Source: Macrotis lagotis
Taxonomy: Eukaryota > Chordata > Mammalia > Peramelemorphia > Peramelidae
DNA length: 64,000 nucleotides
Direction: 5' to 3'
NCBI RefSeq assembly: GCF_037893015.1
Contig: NC_133666.1
Span: 620,167,156-620,231,155, forward strand
Part shown: piece by piece, positions 11,636 to 22,004 of the stretch
Layout of the letters: each line of letters starts with the position of its first letter
How positions within the stretch are numbered: position 1 is the first letter of the stretch
Program-made: the position numbers and the translations under genes
Notes under the pieces: generated by a model
The model's database searches: none
What the model was told of the DNA's origin: nothing
Seen by the model: only the letters and a program-made list of their open reading frames with translations

Positions 11636-11770
11636 TCTGCAGGGCAGTGGGGTTTGGGTGGCTTGCATATCACACGGCTGGGTGATTGTTGGGTCTATGG
11701 GGCCGGATGTGGGCTTGGGTGCTCGTGGCTCCAGGGCTGGTGCTCTGTCCATTGTGCCACCTGGCCATAC
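11636..11770 (-). repeat. G+C-rich SINE-like block 3 inside the HAL1 3' region
   Basis: The third copy: gcagggcagtggggtt...cacacggctgggtgatt...ctccagggctggtgctctgt...tgtgccacctggcc. This is the closest of the three to the standard antisense SINE. Confidence 0.6.
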
Positions 11771-12259
11771 CTACAATTATTACTATTATTTTTTTTAATT
11801 TTAATTTTTTTCTCTCCCCTTTATCGCTGAAGCAAGTCTATATTTATGGGGGAGGGCGTATCTCGTTTACTCTTAAACCAGAATATTTTACTAATGTAAA
11901 AATAACACTGATTGTACAAAATGAGAATAAATATTAAATAAAAAAAAAGAAAGCAACTCACCCCAGAGACAGAGCCATTGAAATTTGAACACAGACTGAA
12001 GTAAAATTTTTTTTCTTTCTCTGTATTCTTGAGATTTCTCATCTTCTTGGGGGGGGGAGGGGGTTTATGTTTACTCTTATAACACATTCAATTTACATCA
12101 ATATATAGCATAGAAACAATGTGGGGTGGGGGGAGGGAAGGAAGGGTGGGGGAAAAATTGTAAAATTCAAAACCTTACAAACATGACAATTACATTTTAC
12201 TATTGTATATAATTGGAAAACAAATAAAACGTTAAAAGGCAAAAAAAAAGTGTTATCCC

Positions 12260-13090
12260 TGGATTATGAAGTAACATGCCCTCTGGGGACTCAAACTGCA
12301 AGTGTTGATTCAACTTGTGGCATTTGTCCAGAGAAAATGCTACATTATGAGAGAAACAGACTGTGTTTTATTTATAGCTTTAAAGAAACTTATTTAGTCC
12401 AAGATTATTGCTGATAATTTGCTGGAAATCTTTCTAAGGGTATTTGAACCCAAGATTTCTTGGGCCAAATGAAGATGCTTGATTTATAGAGATCTCCATA
12501 TCCTATAGATATCTATGCATCCTCCAATTAGCTGCTTGATAAAACTTTTTTTTTTACAATAGGTCTGATTACTAAGCAAAGTTTCAGTTTATTATTCCCC
12601 TCTTTTGGTCTGTGATTGATAGGAAACCAAGAACACTAGACCATGTATGCTCTTATGTCATTAATCCTTAACCTTTGTGAAACACAAAAGTGATTTTAGT
12701 TGTATAGATTTCCATGTTGCCCCCACCTCAAGCCCCATGATCCATTTTTAGGTGTCAGACAATCTTTGTTCGTTACTTCTAAGATTTCAGTTTTGCATCT
12801 GTTCTTCCCCTTTAGGCTGTTAATAAGCAGTAAGTTACATTATTCTAGTTAGTTCAGAATAAATATGAAGTAGCCTGAATTTATATAATGAATGTATTAA
12901 AATAATGAGGTGAAAAGGAGAACTATCCCAGGTTCTAGAATATTATACCAAAAGGCATAATAAGGTTGAGTCATTAACTTGACTATGCAGCAGATCACAA
13001 AATGGAACTACAGAAAAAGTTGTGGTGGTAGGTAGAAAGGTGCACTGTTCTATATTGAACATATTCTATTAGACATGAATTTGAGATTCT
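12260..13090. other. unassigned DNA
   Basis: No gene or named repeat seen. Confidence 0.5.
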
Positions 13091-13094
13091 AGTT

Positions 13095-13188
13095 CTTTAA
13101 TACTTTGAAAAACAGCTAAAGGGTTGATAATAATGATAGTATTTATATATATTGCTGTAAGATTTGCAAAGAAGTTTATATATATATA

Positions 13189-13226
<38 letters not shown>

Positions 13227-13435
13227 TATATATATATATATATATAATCTATTTTATTCTTACAATAACCCTGAGAGGTAGATGCTATTATTACCATTCC
13301 TACTTTACAGATGAGGTATCTGAGGCAGGCAAAGATAAAGTGATTTGCTCACGGTCACATAGCAAGTATCTAAGGCCAGATTCCTTTCTGATTACAGTTC
13401 CAGGACTCTATCCACTCTGTGGGATCATAGTGGTC
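13095..13435 (-). repeat. MIR element with an internal TA/TGCA microsatellite
   Basis: The plus strand reads the reverse of MIR: tactttacagatgaggtatc, tgaggcaggcaaagataaag, cacggtcacatagcaagta. The TA tract at 13176-13246 sits between gatttgcaaagaagttt and ctattttattcttacaataa, which are normally adjacent in this family. Confidence 0.75.
13176..13246. repeat. (TA)n tract with two symmetrically placed TGCA steps
   Basis: Alternating TA, broken by ATGCAT at about 13189 and 13223. The tract is close to self-complementary. Confidence 0.9.
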
Positions 13436-13439
13436 TAAT

Positions 13440-14394
13440 TAAAGGGTATTTGGAATTTAGGAGTAATACCATACTGTGGGTTTGCAGGCCAATATATAGT
13501 CTTACTCCCCTTAATTGTATCCATTATAAAGTGGATATTCTGAGTTCTAACACCAGTTTCTGCAATACCAAAACTATCATCAGCACCAAATTACTTTCCA
13601 TTCCTTGTCCAACCCAATAGATCTGATTATGTTCTAGAATAGTTTTCCTAACTCTATTGTACACACTAAAGCTAGATCATTGAAAAGGTCAGAAAGTCCA
13701 CTGATTCCCAGTTCCATACCAAGTATTTGGTGTCTTTCTGAGAGTATTTATTATAACTTTGTTAAAGTATCTTGAAGACTTGATCTCTCATATTAAGGAA
13801 TCAGCGATTAATAAATTGCACATGCATTCCTCCTATAATCTTACAAGGATCCTGTAAATTGGGAACCAGATTCTCTTAATGGGTCCATAAGCTTGAAAGT
13901 GGTTTTACTCCCAAGTCTATAGGAAAAACTCCATGATTAAAGGTTGAAAACCATTCCTGAATTGTTATGCTAATTGTCAAGACGATGTTGATAAGTGAGG
14001 TCATTAAATATGATTCAGTTCATCATTCAAGAAAAATCTAAGCCTCAGAGTATGTTGTGTCTCATTGATCTGCTATAGAACATTCAACAATTTTACCTAT
14101 TAGGAAAGAAGAAAACATGTAACTTATTAAGCAACTTCGAGGTACTGTACTAAGCTCTTTATAAATATTATATTATTTGGGAATTCTTAGGTGATTACCT
14201 AGTGCAAAAATGATGTGAAGCCTCTTAGACCTACCTGTAGTTAATTCACTTAAGATTCTTGTCATAAGATCTAGCTTACTCTTAATTGCTTCAACTGGCA
14301 GTATCTTTCTAAGCCTTCCTTTTCTATTTTAGATTAAGTCTATAGTGTTGGCCTTATCCCAAAGGTATCAGATAAAACTTTTACCTTTTAATCA
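13440..14394. other. unassigned DNA downstream of the 150-residue frame
   Basis: No repeat or gene recognised, except a worn ancient-repeat trace at about 14110-14180 (ggtactgtactaagctcttt). Confidence 0.45.
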
Positions 14395-14847
14395 TTAAGG
14401 GCTCCCAATGCTAGTCAGGGCTTTGGCTTCTGCCACTTGGGGAGGTGCTTCCTTGGAGCAAGGAGGGTACTGAAAATCAACATTAAAGGTGATTAAGTAA
14501 AAGGTAGTTTTATAAATCCTAGCATAGCATTTATAGTCATCCACCTCTTCTTTTCTACTTTCAGATTTTGCAATGAGATAGTAATATGGTCCCACCCCAC
14601 TCTTATCACTAGTAAGAGGAACTACAACAGTGATTTCATGATAAACAGCAGTAGGGTCATCAGTGATGGCAACTTGCACATCAATCATTGCAGATCTATT
14701 TGTATAACAGAGCCTACCCCTGTCAAATCCCTTCTTAAAGAATTGTAGGGGACTATCAGCTGTTCCAAAGCTGGGTAATAAGAGATCCCACATTCCCAGC
14801 TGAGCCTTTTGGAATTCCCTTTCAAAAGGATTAACCAAAAAAGACAT
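14395..14847 (-). CDS. open frame for a 150-residue protein, not recognised
   Basis: An uninterrupted frame starts at the ATG at 14847 (an in-frame TAA stands just before it) and ends at 14395. It begins MSFLVNPFEREF and has protein-like composition: an aromatic-rich first third (GMWDLLLPSF), then alternating hydrophobic segments suggestive of beta strands (AMIDVQVAITDD, HEITVVVPLTSD, PYYYLIAKSE, TFYLITFNVDFQY). I see no signal peptide, membrane segment or zinc knuckle. Such a frame stands out in AT-rich DNA, where chance frames are low-complexity. I see no poly(A) tail or target duplication that would mark a recent retrocopy. It could be a single-exon host gene, an exon of a larger gene, or a captured virus-like sequence; I cannot decide. 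It may also be chance. Confidence 0.4.
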   Translation of the reverse strand: MSFLVNPFEREFQKAQLGMWDLLLPSFGTADSPLQFFKKGFDRGRLCYTNRSAMIDVQVAITDDPTAVYHEITVVVPLTSDKSGVGPYYYLIAKSESRKEEVDDYKCYARIYKTTFYLITFNVDFQYPPCSKEAPPQVAEAKALTSIGSP

Positions 14848-16690
14848 TTAAGGTCTTTCTGCCTTGGAGGTGTTAGAACTTACTGTTTGGCAAATTGTGG
14901 GCAGGGGAGAGTTTACTGGCACAGGTACCTCCCCCTATTTGCTTTAAATTCTAAAGAATCAAAAGACTTGAAGATACTGGTATTTAGCAGCCATATTGGA
15001 GGTTTAGTATCTAATTACAAAGTCTTTCAACAGTTTCTTTCTAACTGCTTTGAAGAAGGCTTTATGGGAGAGGGAGTAGTGTGGAATCACCGACCCAAGC
15101 CCAAAATAAATAAATTCATTTTCTTAAAAGAATAGAAAAGGAACATAAGAATATATTCATAAATATGTTATTCAATCAAAAAATAAAATGCTAACAAGGA
15201 CCCTATGAGAGGGAAAATCTTTTCATTTTGATAGGTAGATCACTAATAGATGGGATAACTATGGGGATATTTTTGAATTATAGAAACATAATTAGGTCTG
15301 TTCCAAAAAAAGGGAGTTGAATTAGATGACTTCTGAGATCCCTTCCAGTTCTGAATCGATGATCCCATCAAATCAATTTGGGCTGCAGGAAAAGGATTGC
15401 CTTCTCACCCATACTCCATATCTTTGCTCAAGTGTGCCTTGTGGGAAACATAAGCACAAGATAATGGAGAATTAATTTAGGATTAATAAGGAACCCTATT
15501 GCCTGCCTTTGGTCATGACATTTTAGGCAGAATCTTGGAGGAAGGAACTAACCTGATGGATAGTTTTTCCCATATTTCCAAGATCTGGTGGCTTGGGGTA
15601 AGGCTACTCAGAGCACCCCAGAATTAAACTTAAATGACTTTGCAAGAAGGAAAAAGTATAAAGCTACAGAGAAAATCCATCCTGCTAAACATGGAGGATT
15701 GGGAGCCAGCTTGAGGGTAGGTGTCAAATGGTACTTCTCTTCCCCCTACACCATTCTCCTCTGTGACCCCAGTTTTAATTGGCAAGCGTGAAGGGGTCAG
15801 GTGGGATTGCCCAAGACTGCTGGGAGCTTATAGATATACTGGCAAGACTGAACTGCAGGGCTCTCCCTGGGAGATTTGTTGTTTTCTTCTGTTCACTAAA
15901 GGGGTTTAGTTCAAAGTCCCCAAATGACAGCTGAACTAGAGGATTATCACTTCCTGTCTCCTTTTTACCCAAAGAAGGAAGAAAGGGGAGGGAATGAGAG
16001 ACAAGTGATTTGTCCTTCCTGGGCTACTACCCAGAAGTGGAAGGTGTTTACATCTGTTACCTTGACTATTAATCCTTTCTATTCAGATGCTATTTTGTTT
16101 ATTTGATATAAAAGAAATGCTGGTGACCACCAAAAGCCTGACTGACATCATTTAATGACAAATGGCTCAAGGCAAGATTTGGAAGAGCATGTTATCAAAG
16201 CAACAGGAGACAATTTTATCCTCCCATGGGAGCTGAGTTGAGATAAGAGTAGGAGATGGGGAAGGAGGGAGAAGAAAGCCCCTAGATTCCTATTGGAGAG
16301 AAAAGAGAGATTATCAATCAGAATCCATCCTCAAGATTAGTAGGAAAAGTCATTAAGGCTAAAAAATGTATTATTAATATTATTTCTGGAACTAGGATTA
16401 TTAATATTATAATACAAGCATTCCTTTTACAAATAAGATCCATTATAATGTCTTTGACAAGTGGGAACATATTCACACATATGTATAGCTCAATTCTATA
16501 TATACTTTACACATAGGAACTTAGTGTAATAATGGGACAATAATCAATTGTTCTCAAGAAACTTAAAGTCAAATTGAAAGACAACACATAAAAAGGAGCT
16601 GAGAATGTTATTCCCTGAGCAGGTGTTCTGGCTGCATTCAGAACTTGGTCATTATTACAGCTAAAGCTGAGAGAGAGACCTTCGTTCACC
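14848..16690. other. low-repeat stretch upstream of the 150-residue frame
   Basis: 1.8 kb with very little recognisable repeat, apart from a short MIR-type end at 15300-15365 (gaattagatgacttctgaga). It has several short open frames (for example 14809-15135 plus, 15924-16106 plus) with no domain I recognise. The part 15540-16260 is richer in G+C than its surroundings. Confidence 0.4.
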
Positions 16691-16691
16691 C

Positions 16692-17862
16692 TGCTTTTTT
16701 GTGAGACTGGGTCTCCCTATCTACCCCGTGTTAGATGTGCAGTAGCCACTCACAGTCCTGATCCCAATATGTCTTCTTTTTGTGGTAATCTTTTTATTAT
16801 CCATTTCTTTTTTTGAATTATAAAGATTTTATTTATTTTGAGTTTTACAATTTTCCCCTAATCTTACTTCCCTCCCCCCACACAGAAGGCAATTTGCCAG
16901 TCTTTACATTGTTTCCACAGTATAAACTGAACCAAATTGAATGTGATGAGAGAGAAATCATATCCTTAAAGAAGAAACAAAGTATAAGAGATAGCAAGGT
17001 CAGACAATAAGATACCAGTTTTTTTCCTAAATTAAAGGGAATAGTCCTTGGTCTTTGTTCAAACTCCACAGTTCTTTCTCTGGATATAGATGGTATTCTC
17101 CATTGCAGACAGCCCCAAATTGTCCCTGGTTGTTGCACTGATGGAATGAGCAAGTCCATCAGTGTTGATCATCACCCCCATGTTGCTGGTAGAATGTACA
17201 ATGTTTTTCTGGTTCTGCTCATCTCACTCAGCATCAGTTTATGCAAATCCCTCCAGGTTTCCCTGAATTCCTGTCCCTCCTGGTTTCTAATAGAACAATA
17301 TTGTTCCATGACACACATATACCACAGTTTGCTAAGCCATTCCCCAATTGAAGGATATTTACTCTATTTGCAATTCTTTGCCACCACAAACAGGGCTGCT
17401 ATGAATATTTTTGTACAAGTGATGTTTTTACCCTTTTTCATCATCTCTTCAGGGTGTAGACCCAGTAGTGGTATTGCTGGAGCAAAGGGTATGCACATTG
17501 TTGTTGCCCTTTGAGTTTAGTTCCAAATTTCTCTCCAGAAAGGTTGGATAAGTTCACAACTCCACCAACAATGTATTAGTGTCCCAGATTTCCCACAACC
17601 CTTCCTACAATGATCATTGCCCTTTCTGGGAACCAATATAAGTATTAAAAAAAAACTTTAACATGCACAGTTTTCTCATCTGCACCCACACATGCCCCCT
17701 TAAGAAGGCCAGTGGACCTCTTCTCTCCTGGATTGACAATATGTTGCATGCAATTTAGTGTGGACACTTGATGGACTTTAGTCCCACTGCTACTCAGAAC
17801 TCCCAGCCTCTGTCTCCTCAGTAGCAGGGACTATAGTTGGGGGTCAACATGCTTGTCCATCT
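16692..17862 (-). pseudogene. 7SL (SRP) RNA pseudogene split by an L1 insertion
   Basis: The minus strand from 17862 reads a diverged 7SL 5' domain: TATAGTCCCTGCTACTGAGG, AGGCTGGGAGTTCTGAG, GTGTCCACACTAAATT, ATATTGTCAATCC. It continues to about 17655, is interrupted by L1 sequence, and resumes at about 16795 with the 7SL 3' domain: TGGGATCAGGACTGTGAGTG, GCTACTGCAC, and GAGACCCAGTCTC with a short A tail. Human 7SL, from memory, has the same blocks in the same order (GTAGTCCCAGCTACT, GTGTCCGCACTAAGTT, GTGGGATCGCGCCTGTGAAT, AGCCACTGCAC, GAGACCCCGTCTC). This is a retrocopy too diverged to be functional. Confidence 0.75.
16803..17645 (-). mobile_element. L1 3' end, inserted in the 7SL pseudogene
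   Basis: Antisense L1: the end of ORF2 (minus-strand text resembles human L1's PAIPLLG... FIAALF...WI), then the 3' UTR with its GAGAGAAATCATATCC-type block and G-rich tract and an A-rich tail at the low-coordinate end. It is 5'-truncated and broken, and closely related to the copy at 45823-46672. Confidence 0.85.
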
Positions 17863-18445
17863 TGTCTTTCTACCTAAAACTTTCCTCTGATTCCCAAGTA
17901 TTAAAAATGCAGCTTTATGTTTCTAAAAATTTGATTAAGAAAATGATAAAAAAACCACAATACAGATCAATCTTCAGAACAATTAAAATATAAAGCATAA
18001 AGCAAAATTCAGTGCTTTCAATGCTATAATGTTAATCCAGTTAAATATATTACCACATGGAAAAAATATTCCATGTATATGTCTCCCATGAACATTTCAT
18101 GTTGGTGGCATTCAGAAATCAGCATAATTGTTTTCAATAGCATTGTCTCAATTACAAAGGTGTTACCCTGTTTCTATTGCTTATTATCTACAAGATAGGT
18201 CAATTAAGTCATGGAAAAATATTATCCCTTAATCTATCAAACCAAAGATAAATTAGTCAATCAACAAGGCATGTACTCTCTTGAATCTAAACTGCAAAGT
18301 TTAGGTTGCTTTATGATTCCAGTTACCTTTTCTAAAGCCAAGCCAAGATATTAGCATATATAAAGTTAATAAGTTCATAATATTTGTAATTAATTAGAAA
18401 ACCAAAAAGTAGCTCAGTAGTACAAATGAAATAAGAATGAATCAA
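17863..18445. other. unassigned AT-rich DNA
   Basis: No gene or named repeat seen. Confidence 0.5.
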
Positions 18446-18578
18446 GGGGTGCCTAGGTGGTGTAGTGGATAAAGCACCAGCCTTGGAGTCATGAGTACCT
18501 GGGTTCAAATCTTAATAATTACCTAGCTGTGTGGCCTTGGGCAAGCCACTTAACCCCATTTGCCTTACAAAAAAAAAA
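18446..18578 (+). mobile_element. CORE-SINE, short variant
   Basis: Target duplication agaatgaatcaa at 18434-18445 and 18579-18590. It lacks the 'ggcctcagacac' portion between 'caaatc' and 'ttaataattacc'. Confidence 0.9.
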
Positions 18579-19369
18579 AGAATGAATCAAAAACAAATCT
18601 ACCAACAAGCCCATGTTTGACAAACCCCAGAACATTAAAATTATTTAAGGAAAAACAGTATTTAACAAGAACTTCTAGAAAACTAGAAATAAATTTGATA
18701 GAAAGTATAGATAATCTTGAACCAAATAAGGTCAAAATAGATATGTAATTTGTGTATTAAAGATCACATCATGAAAAAACTAAATCAGGAATATTTCACA
18801 ATTATGACTAAGACAAGAATTTCAAAACAAAAAATGGAGAAAGGAAAGAGAGTCTAGGGGTGTGCTGGAACTAACTTAAACTGGTTTGTGAGAGCTGATT
18901 TTCAAATTCTAAGTGTGAACATTCATTTCTAGAAAATTGGCAAACACTATAAATCAAGTCTTCTTTCATTTTCTTTTTGACTGTCTAGACTTAAAAAAGT
19001 GATGAGGAAAATATTAACAATTCAAATTAAACTTTAAAGGCAAGTTGTACATAGAAAAAAAATTTTTAAATTTCTCCCTCTCCCCTGGCCCCCCAGAGCT
19101 ACTGTTAAACATCCATCAGTACATTTCTGGATAGTCACAATCACAATTGATTCAATTGAAATTAAAAAGTTTTTGCATAACAAAATCAATGCAAATATAA
19201 GTAGTCGAAAAAATATTTTCACGCAAAATATCTCTGATAAGGATAGAATATCCAGGATATGCAGAGAAGTGACACCAAGTTCATTCTCTAATGGATATGA
19301 CCAAGGGGGATATGAATGATTACCAAAAGAAGAACTGAAAATTATTAAGAATCATTCTTGGTTTAATTG

Positions 19370-19500
19370 ATGATTGTATGCTATTTCAATCAGGCCCAAT
19401 TTTCTTGGTTTCCTTTAAGTCTCAGCTAAAGTGTCATCTTCTCAAGAAGCCTTTCTAGATCTCCCTTAGAGCATGATTCTTCACTCTGAGAGTACCCCCA
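19370..19500. repeat. L2-like 3' fragment
   Basis: tcagctaaagtgtcatcttctc followed by aagcctttctagatctccc resembles the conserved 3' region of L2 (tcagctcagatgtcacct...ccttccctga). Confidence 0.45.
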
Positions 19501-19554
19501 ATTATTTTGAAAACCATTCTGCTGATGTGAATTTCCCTCTATTCATTTTTGAGC

Positions 19555-20130
19555 ATTAAAAAATGTTACATTGGCCCTCTTTGATGGAGAGAAAAGGGGG
19601 AACACTTGCTAACCCTTTCCCCATTAAACCAAGAGAAAGGAAGAAAAAGATAAAAAAATAAGTATTATCAAAAAGAAAAAAACAAATCCACTTAGTGGTC
19701 ATGTCCACAAATATGTTTTATGTTTCTGTACCTTGAATTCCTTACCTGTTAGAAAGTAATGTACTTCATCATGTCTTCATGAAGTATGTTTGGTTATTTG
19801 GTCATTACATTGATCAGAGTTATTAAAATCCTCAAAGTTGTTTTTCTTTACATTGTTACTGTGCTTGTATAAATTGTTCTCTTCATTCTACTAACAACTT
19901 TGTGTCATATCATATTGTTCAGAATTGTTTGAAATCATCTCTTTTGTCAGCTTTTTTTTTTCTCTAGGTTTTTGCAAGGCAAATGGGGTTAAGTGGCTTG
20001 CCCAAGGCCACTCTTGTCAGCTTTTACAGTTAAATTAAATTCTATGATGTTCAGTTACCACAATTGATTAAGTCATCTCCCAAATGTCTAATAGTTGATC
20101 TAAGGCACCTCCTAGCTTCTAGGTCTTTGA
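19555..20130 (-). mobile_element. old L1 3' part with a nested short SINE
   Basis: gtggtcatgtccacaaatat and cattacattgatcagagtta match the antisense L1 block also seen at 39640-39780. A 5'-truncated SINE lies at 19955-20010. Confidence 0.55.
19955..20010 (-). mobile_element. very short 5'-truncated CORE-SINE
   Basis: Only the last 50 bp or so of the SINE are present (tttttgcaaggcaaatgggg, ttaagtggcttgcccaaggc). The flanks tcttttgtcagctttt and ctcttgtcagctttt repeat on either side. Confidence 0.75.
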
Positions 20131-22000
20131 TTTCCTTTTTTTTTCCCCCTCCCTTTTATTACCTCCCCTCTTTTGGGATCAGGAAGATTACACTGCCCAA
20201 TATCTCCTTTTTTCTTATTTAACTCTCTTAACGCCATTTGAAGATATCAAAATTCTTAAGGGACACTTCTTTCTTTTCCCTTTAATAAAATGTTAGCTTT
20301 GCATCATAATCTAGCTCCTTCCAATTGCTCAGATACATTTTCTTTTCTATGCTTCTCTTAAATCTTGTATTGGCATTTCAGAGGTCTTACTAGGTCTGAT
20401 GATTTTTTCAAAAAGGCTTGAAAGTCCTCTCTTCCATTACTGATCCCCCCCCCCGTAGAACTGTATTCAGTTTTGTAAGATAAATTATTCTTGATTTTAA
20501 ATCAAGATTTTTTGCCTGTTGAAATATTGTATTTCAAGATCTTGTCTTGTTTTCAATAGAAGCTATCAGTCTTGTGTAATCCTAATTATAGTTCTTTGGT
20601 ACTAGGATTTCTTCTTTATGGATTCTTGCTGCAATTTTTCTTTGACATCAGCATTTTGGATTTTGGCTATGACATTTCTGGGGCTTTTTATTTGAAGTTA
20701 TGTTGAGCATATAATCAACTGATTTTTTCTTTATTTTGCCCCCAGGTTCTAATAGATCTGAGAACTTTTCATTTATGATTTCTTAAACATAGAGAAAAAA
20801 AAGTAGTTTTTTTTAAACATACTTTTCAAAGAGTCTACTGACTCTTAAATGACCTCTCCTTGACCTATTCCCTAGGTCAGAAGTTTTTTTTTTAATATTT
20901 CATATTTTCTTCTTTTAATCTTTTTAATTTTATTCTAATATCTCTTGTTACCTCATAGAGTCATTGCTTTCTCTTTGAAAAGCTCTAGGCTCCAAGGATT
21001 TCTATTTCTGGTGAAAGTTTGCTACTTTCTCTTTCAAGTTGCTTATTTTCTTTCTGATTTTTTTCCTCTAGTCTTTATTTAACATGTTAAAAAATCTCTT
21101 GCTTCAATGCTTCTATGTATTCATGTAGTCCCTCCTTATGAAAAATGCACTTTTCCCCTTTAGGTCTGTTCACAATTGTTATGAAGTTATTGAATCTACT
21201 TTTGGAGGAATCTCTAAATTTGCAGTTATTTTTTATACTAGTAAGAATTTTCTTTGATTTACTCACTTCTCCAACTTAGTTCCTAAATTGAGGTTTTGTG
21301 CCAGAGTCAGGCTCCACCCCTGTTGTGCTTTTGGGTGGGGTGGTTGGCCTGCTTAGTCTTGCCCTGGATCCCCTGGGTTCTTATATTTTCCTCCACTCTC
21401 TGGATTAGTCTTTGAGGTTCAAACCCCATTTTTGAGATTCAGAGCCCTGGATCTTCAGGATCCTCTCTGCTATCTCAGGATAGAGTGTAGAGTGTTAGAG
21501 CCTCTAGGCCTGGGTTATCCTGGTTTGATGATTGATGGTGCTGTCAACTATTGCTCTCCCAGCCTCCAAGTTCACCACCTCAGGGCTTTCTCAGGAAACT
21601 GTCCTTGTTATTTCTGGATACATCTCCAAGTGTTTGGGTCCATCTCATCATATTGGCAAGCTAACTAATATTGGGCTGATCCTTTTCCTTTCACTGTTCA
21701 GCTTCTGGCTAACTTTTTGTATAATTCTGGAGTGAACTATATTGGATTCATTGATCATTATTCAGTTTGGTTCAAATTTCAGGGCTTTCTGGGAACAGAT
21801 ATACAGTAGGTGAGCAGTTGACCTTCCCTTCAGAGAACATTCTTGGATAGAAATCTCTTTCTTGTGCTATTGTGTTTATATTTCCACACCACCTCCCCCA
21901 TGCTTAATACAATCATAGCACAAAGTACTAAACTTAATAATTAATAATAAACCTAATAATAAATAATATAAAATATTGCTATAAATAGTATAAAATATTA
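20130..22000. other. unresolved T-rich repeat-like DNA
   Basis: Long T-rich stretch with few stops in some short frames. It has the look of an old interspersed element, but I cannot assign a family. Short frames around 21432-21735 are not recognised. Confidence 0.35.
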
Positions 22001-22004
22001 CTAT

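Larger units (their letters stand above)
11372..12012 (+). repeat. duplicated L1-like 3' terminus within HAL1
   Basis: Segment 11372-11421 (acagag...agaacaaagactgaag...attttt) is repeated in diverged form at 11961-12012 (acagag...gaacacagactgaag...attttt). Between them is a G-rich/TTTACTCTTA segment (11848-11876) that recurs at 12050-12082, and an A-rich run at 11938-11949 resembling an internal poly(A) tail. The element therefore seems to carry two successive 3' ends. Confidence 0.5.
8753..12249 (+). mobile_element. HAL1 (half-L1) retrotransposon, full length, with target-site duplication
   Basis: The element starts GGGCGGAGCCAAGATGGCG and ends in a poly(A) run at 12241-12249. It is flanked by the 13-bp direct repeat AAAGTGTTATCCC (8740-8752 and 12247-12259; the leading A's merge with the tail). 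In order it has a G+C-rich 5' UTR (8753-9496), an L1-type ORF1 (9497-10570), and about 1.7 kb of non-coding 3' region with no trace of endonuclease or reverse transcriptase. ORF1 without ORF2 is the HAL1 organisation. The last 250 bp (G-rich tract, then AAAATTGTAAAATTCAAA) match the 3' ends of autonomous L1 copies elsewhere in the window, consistent with mobilisation by L1 enzymes. Clean direct repeats suggest a fairly recent insertion, but ORF1 is already broken. Confidence 0.85.

Noticed and set aside
11508-11937. Frames with long Y/F/L runs (about 96-98 residues)
   Set aside because: They are translations of SINE-like blocks and AT-rich linkers in the HAL1 3' region.
13097-13438. Frames with long IYIYIY runs
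   Set aside because: Translation of the TA microsatellite within a MIR.
14809-15135. 108-residue plus-strand frame overlapping the start of the 150-residue frame
   Set aside because: No domain, weak composition, and it overlaps the better minus-strand frame; not counted as a gene.
17146-17514. 122-residue plus-strand frame
   Set aside because: It is the antisense reading of an L1 3' end.
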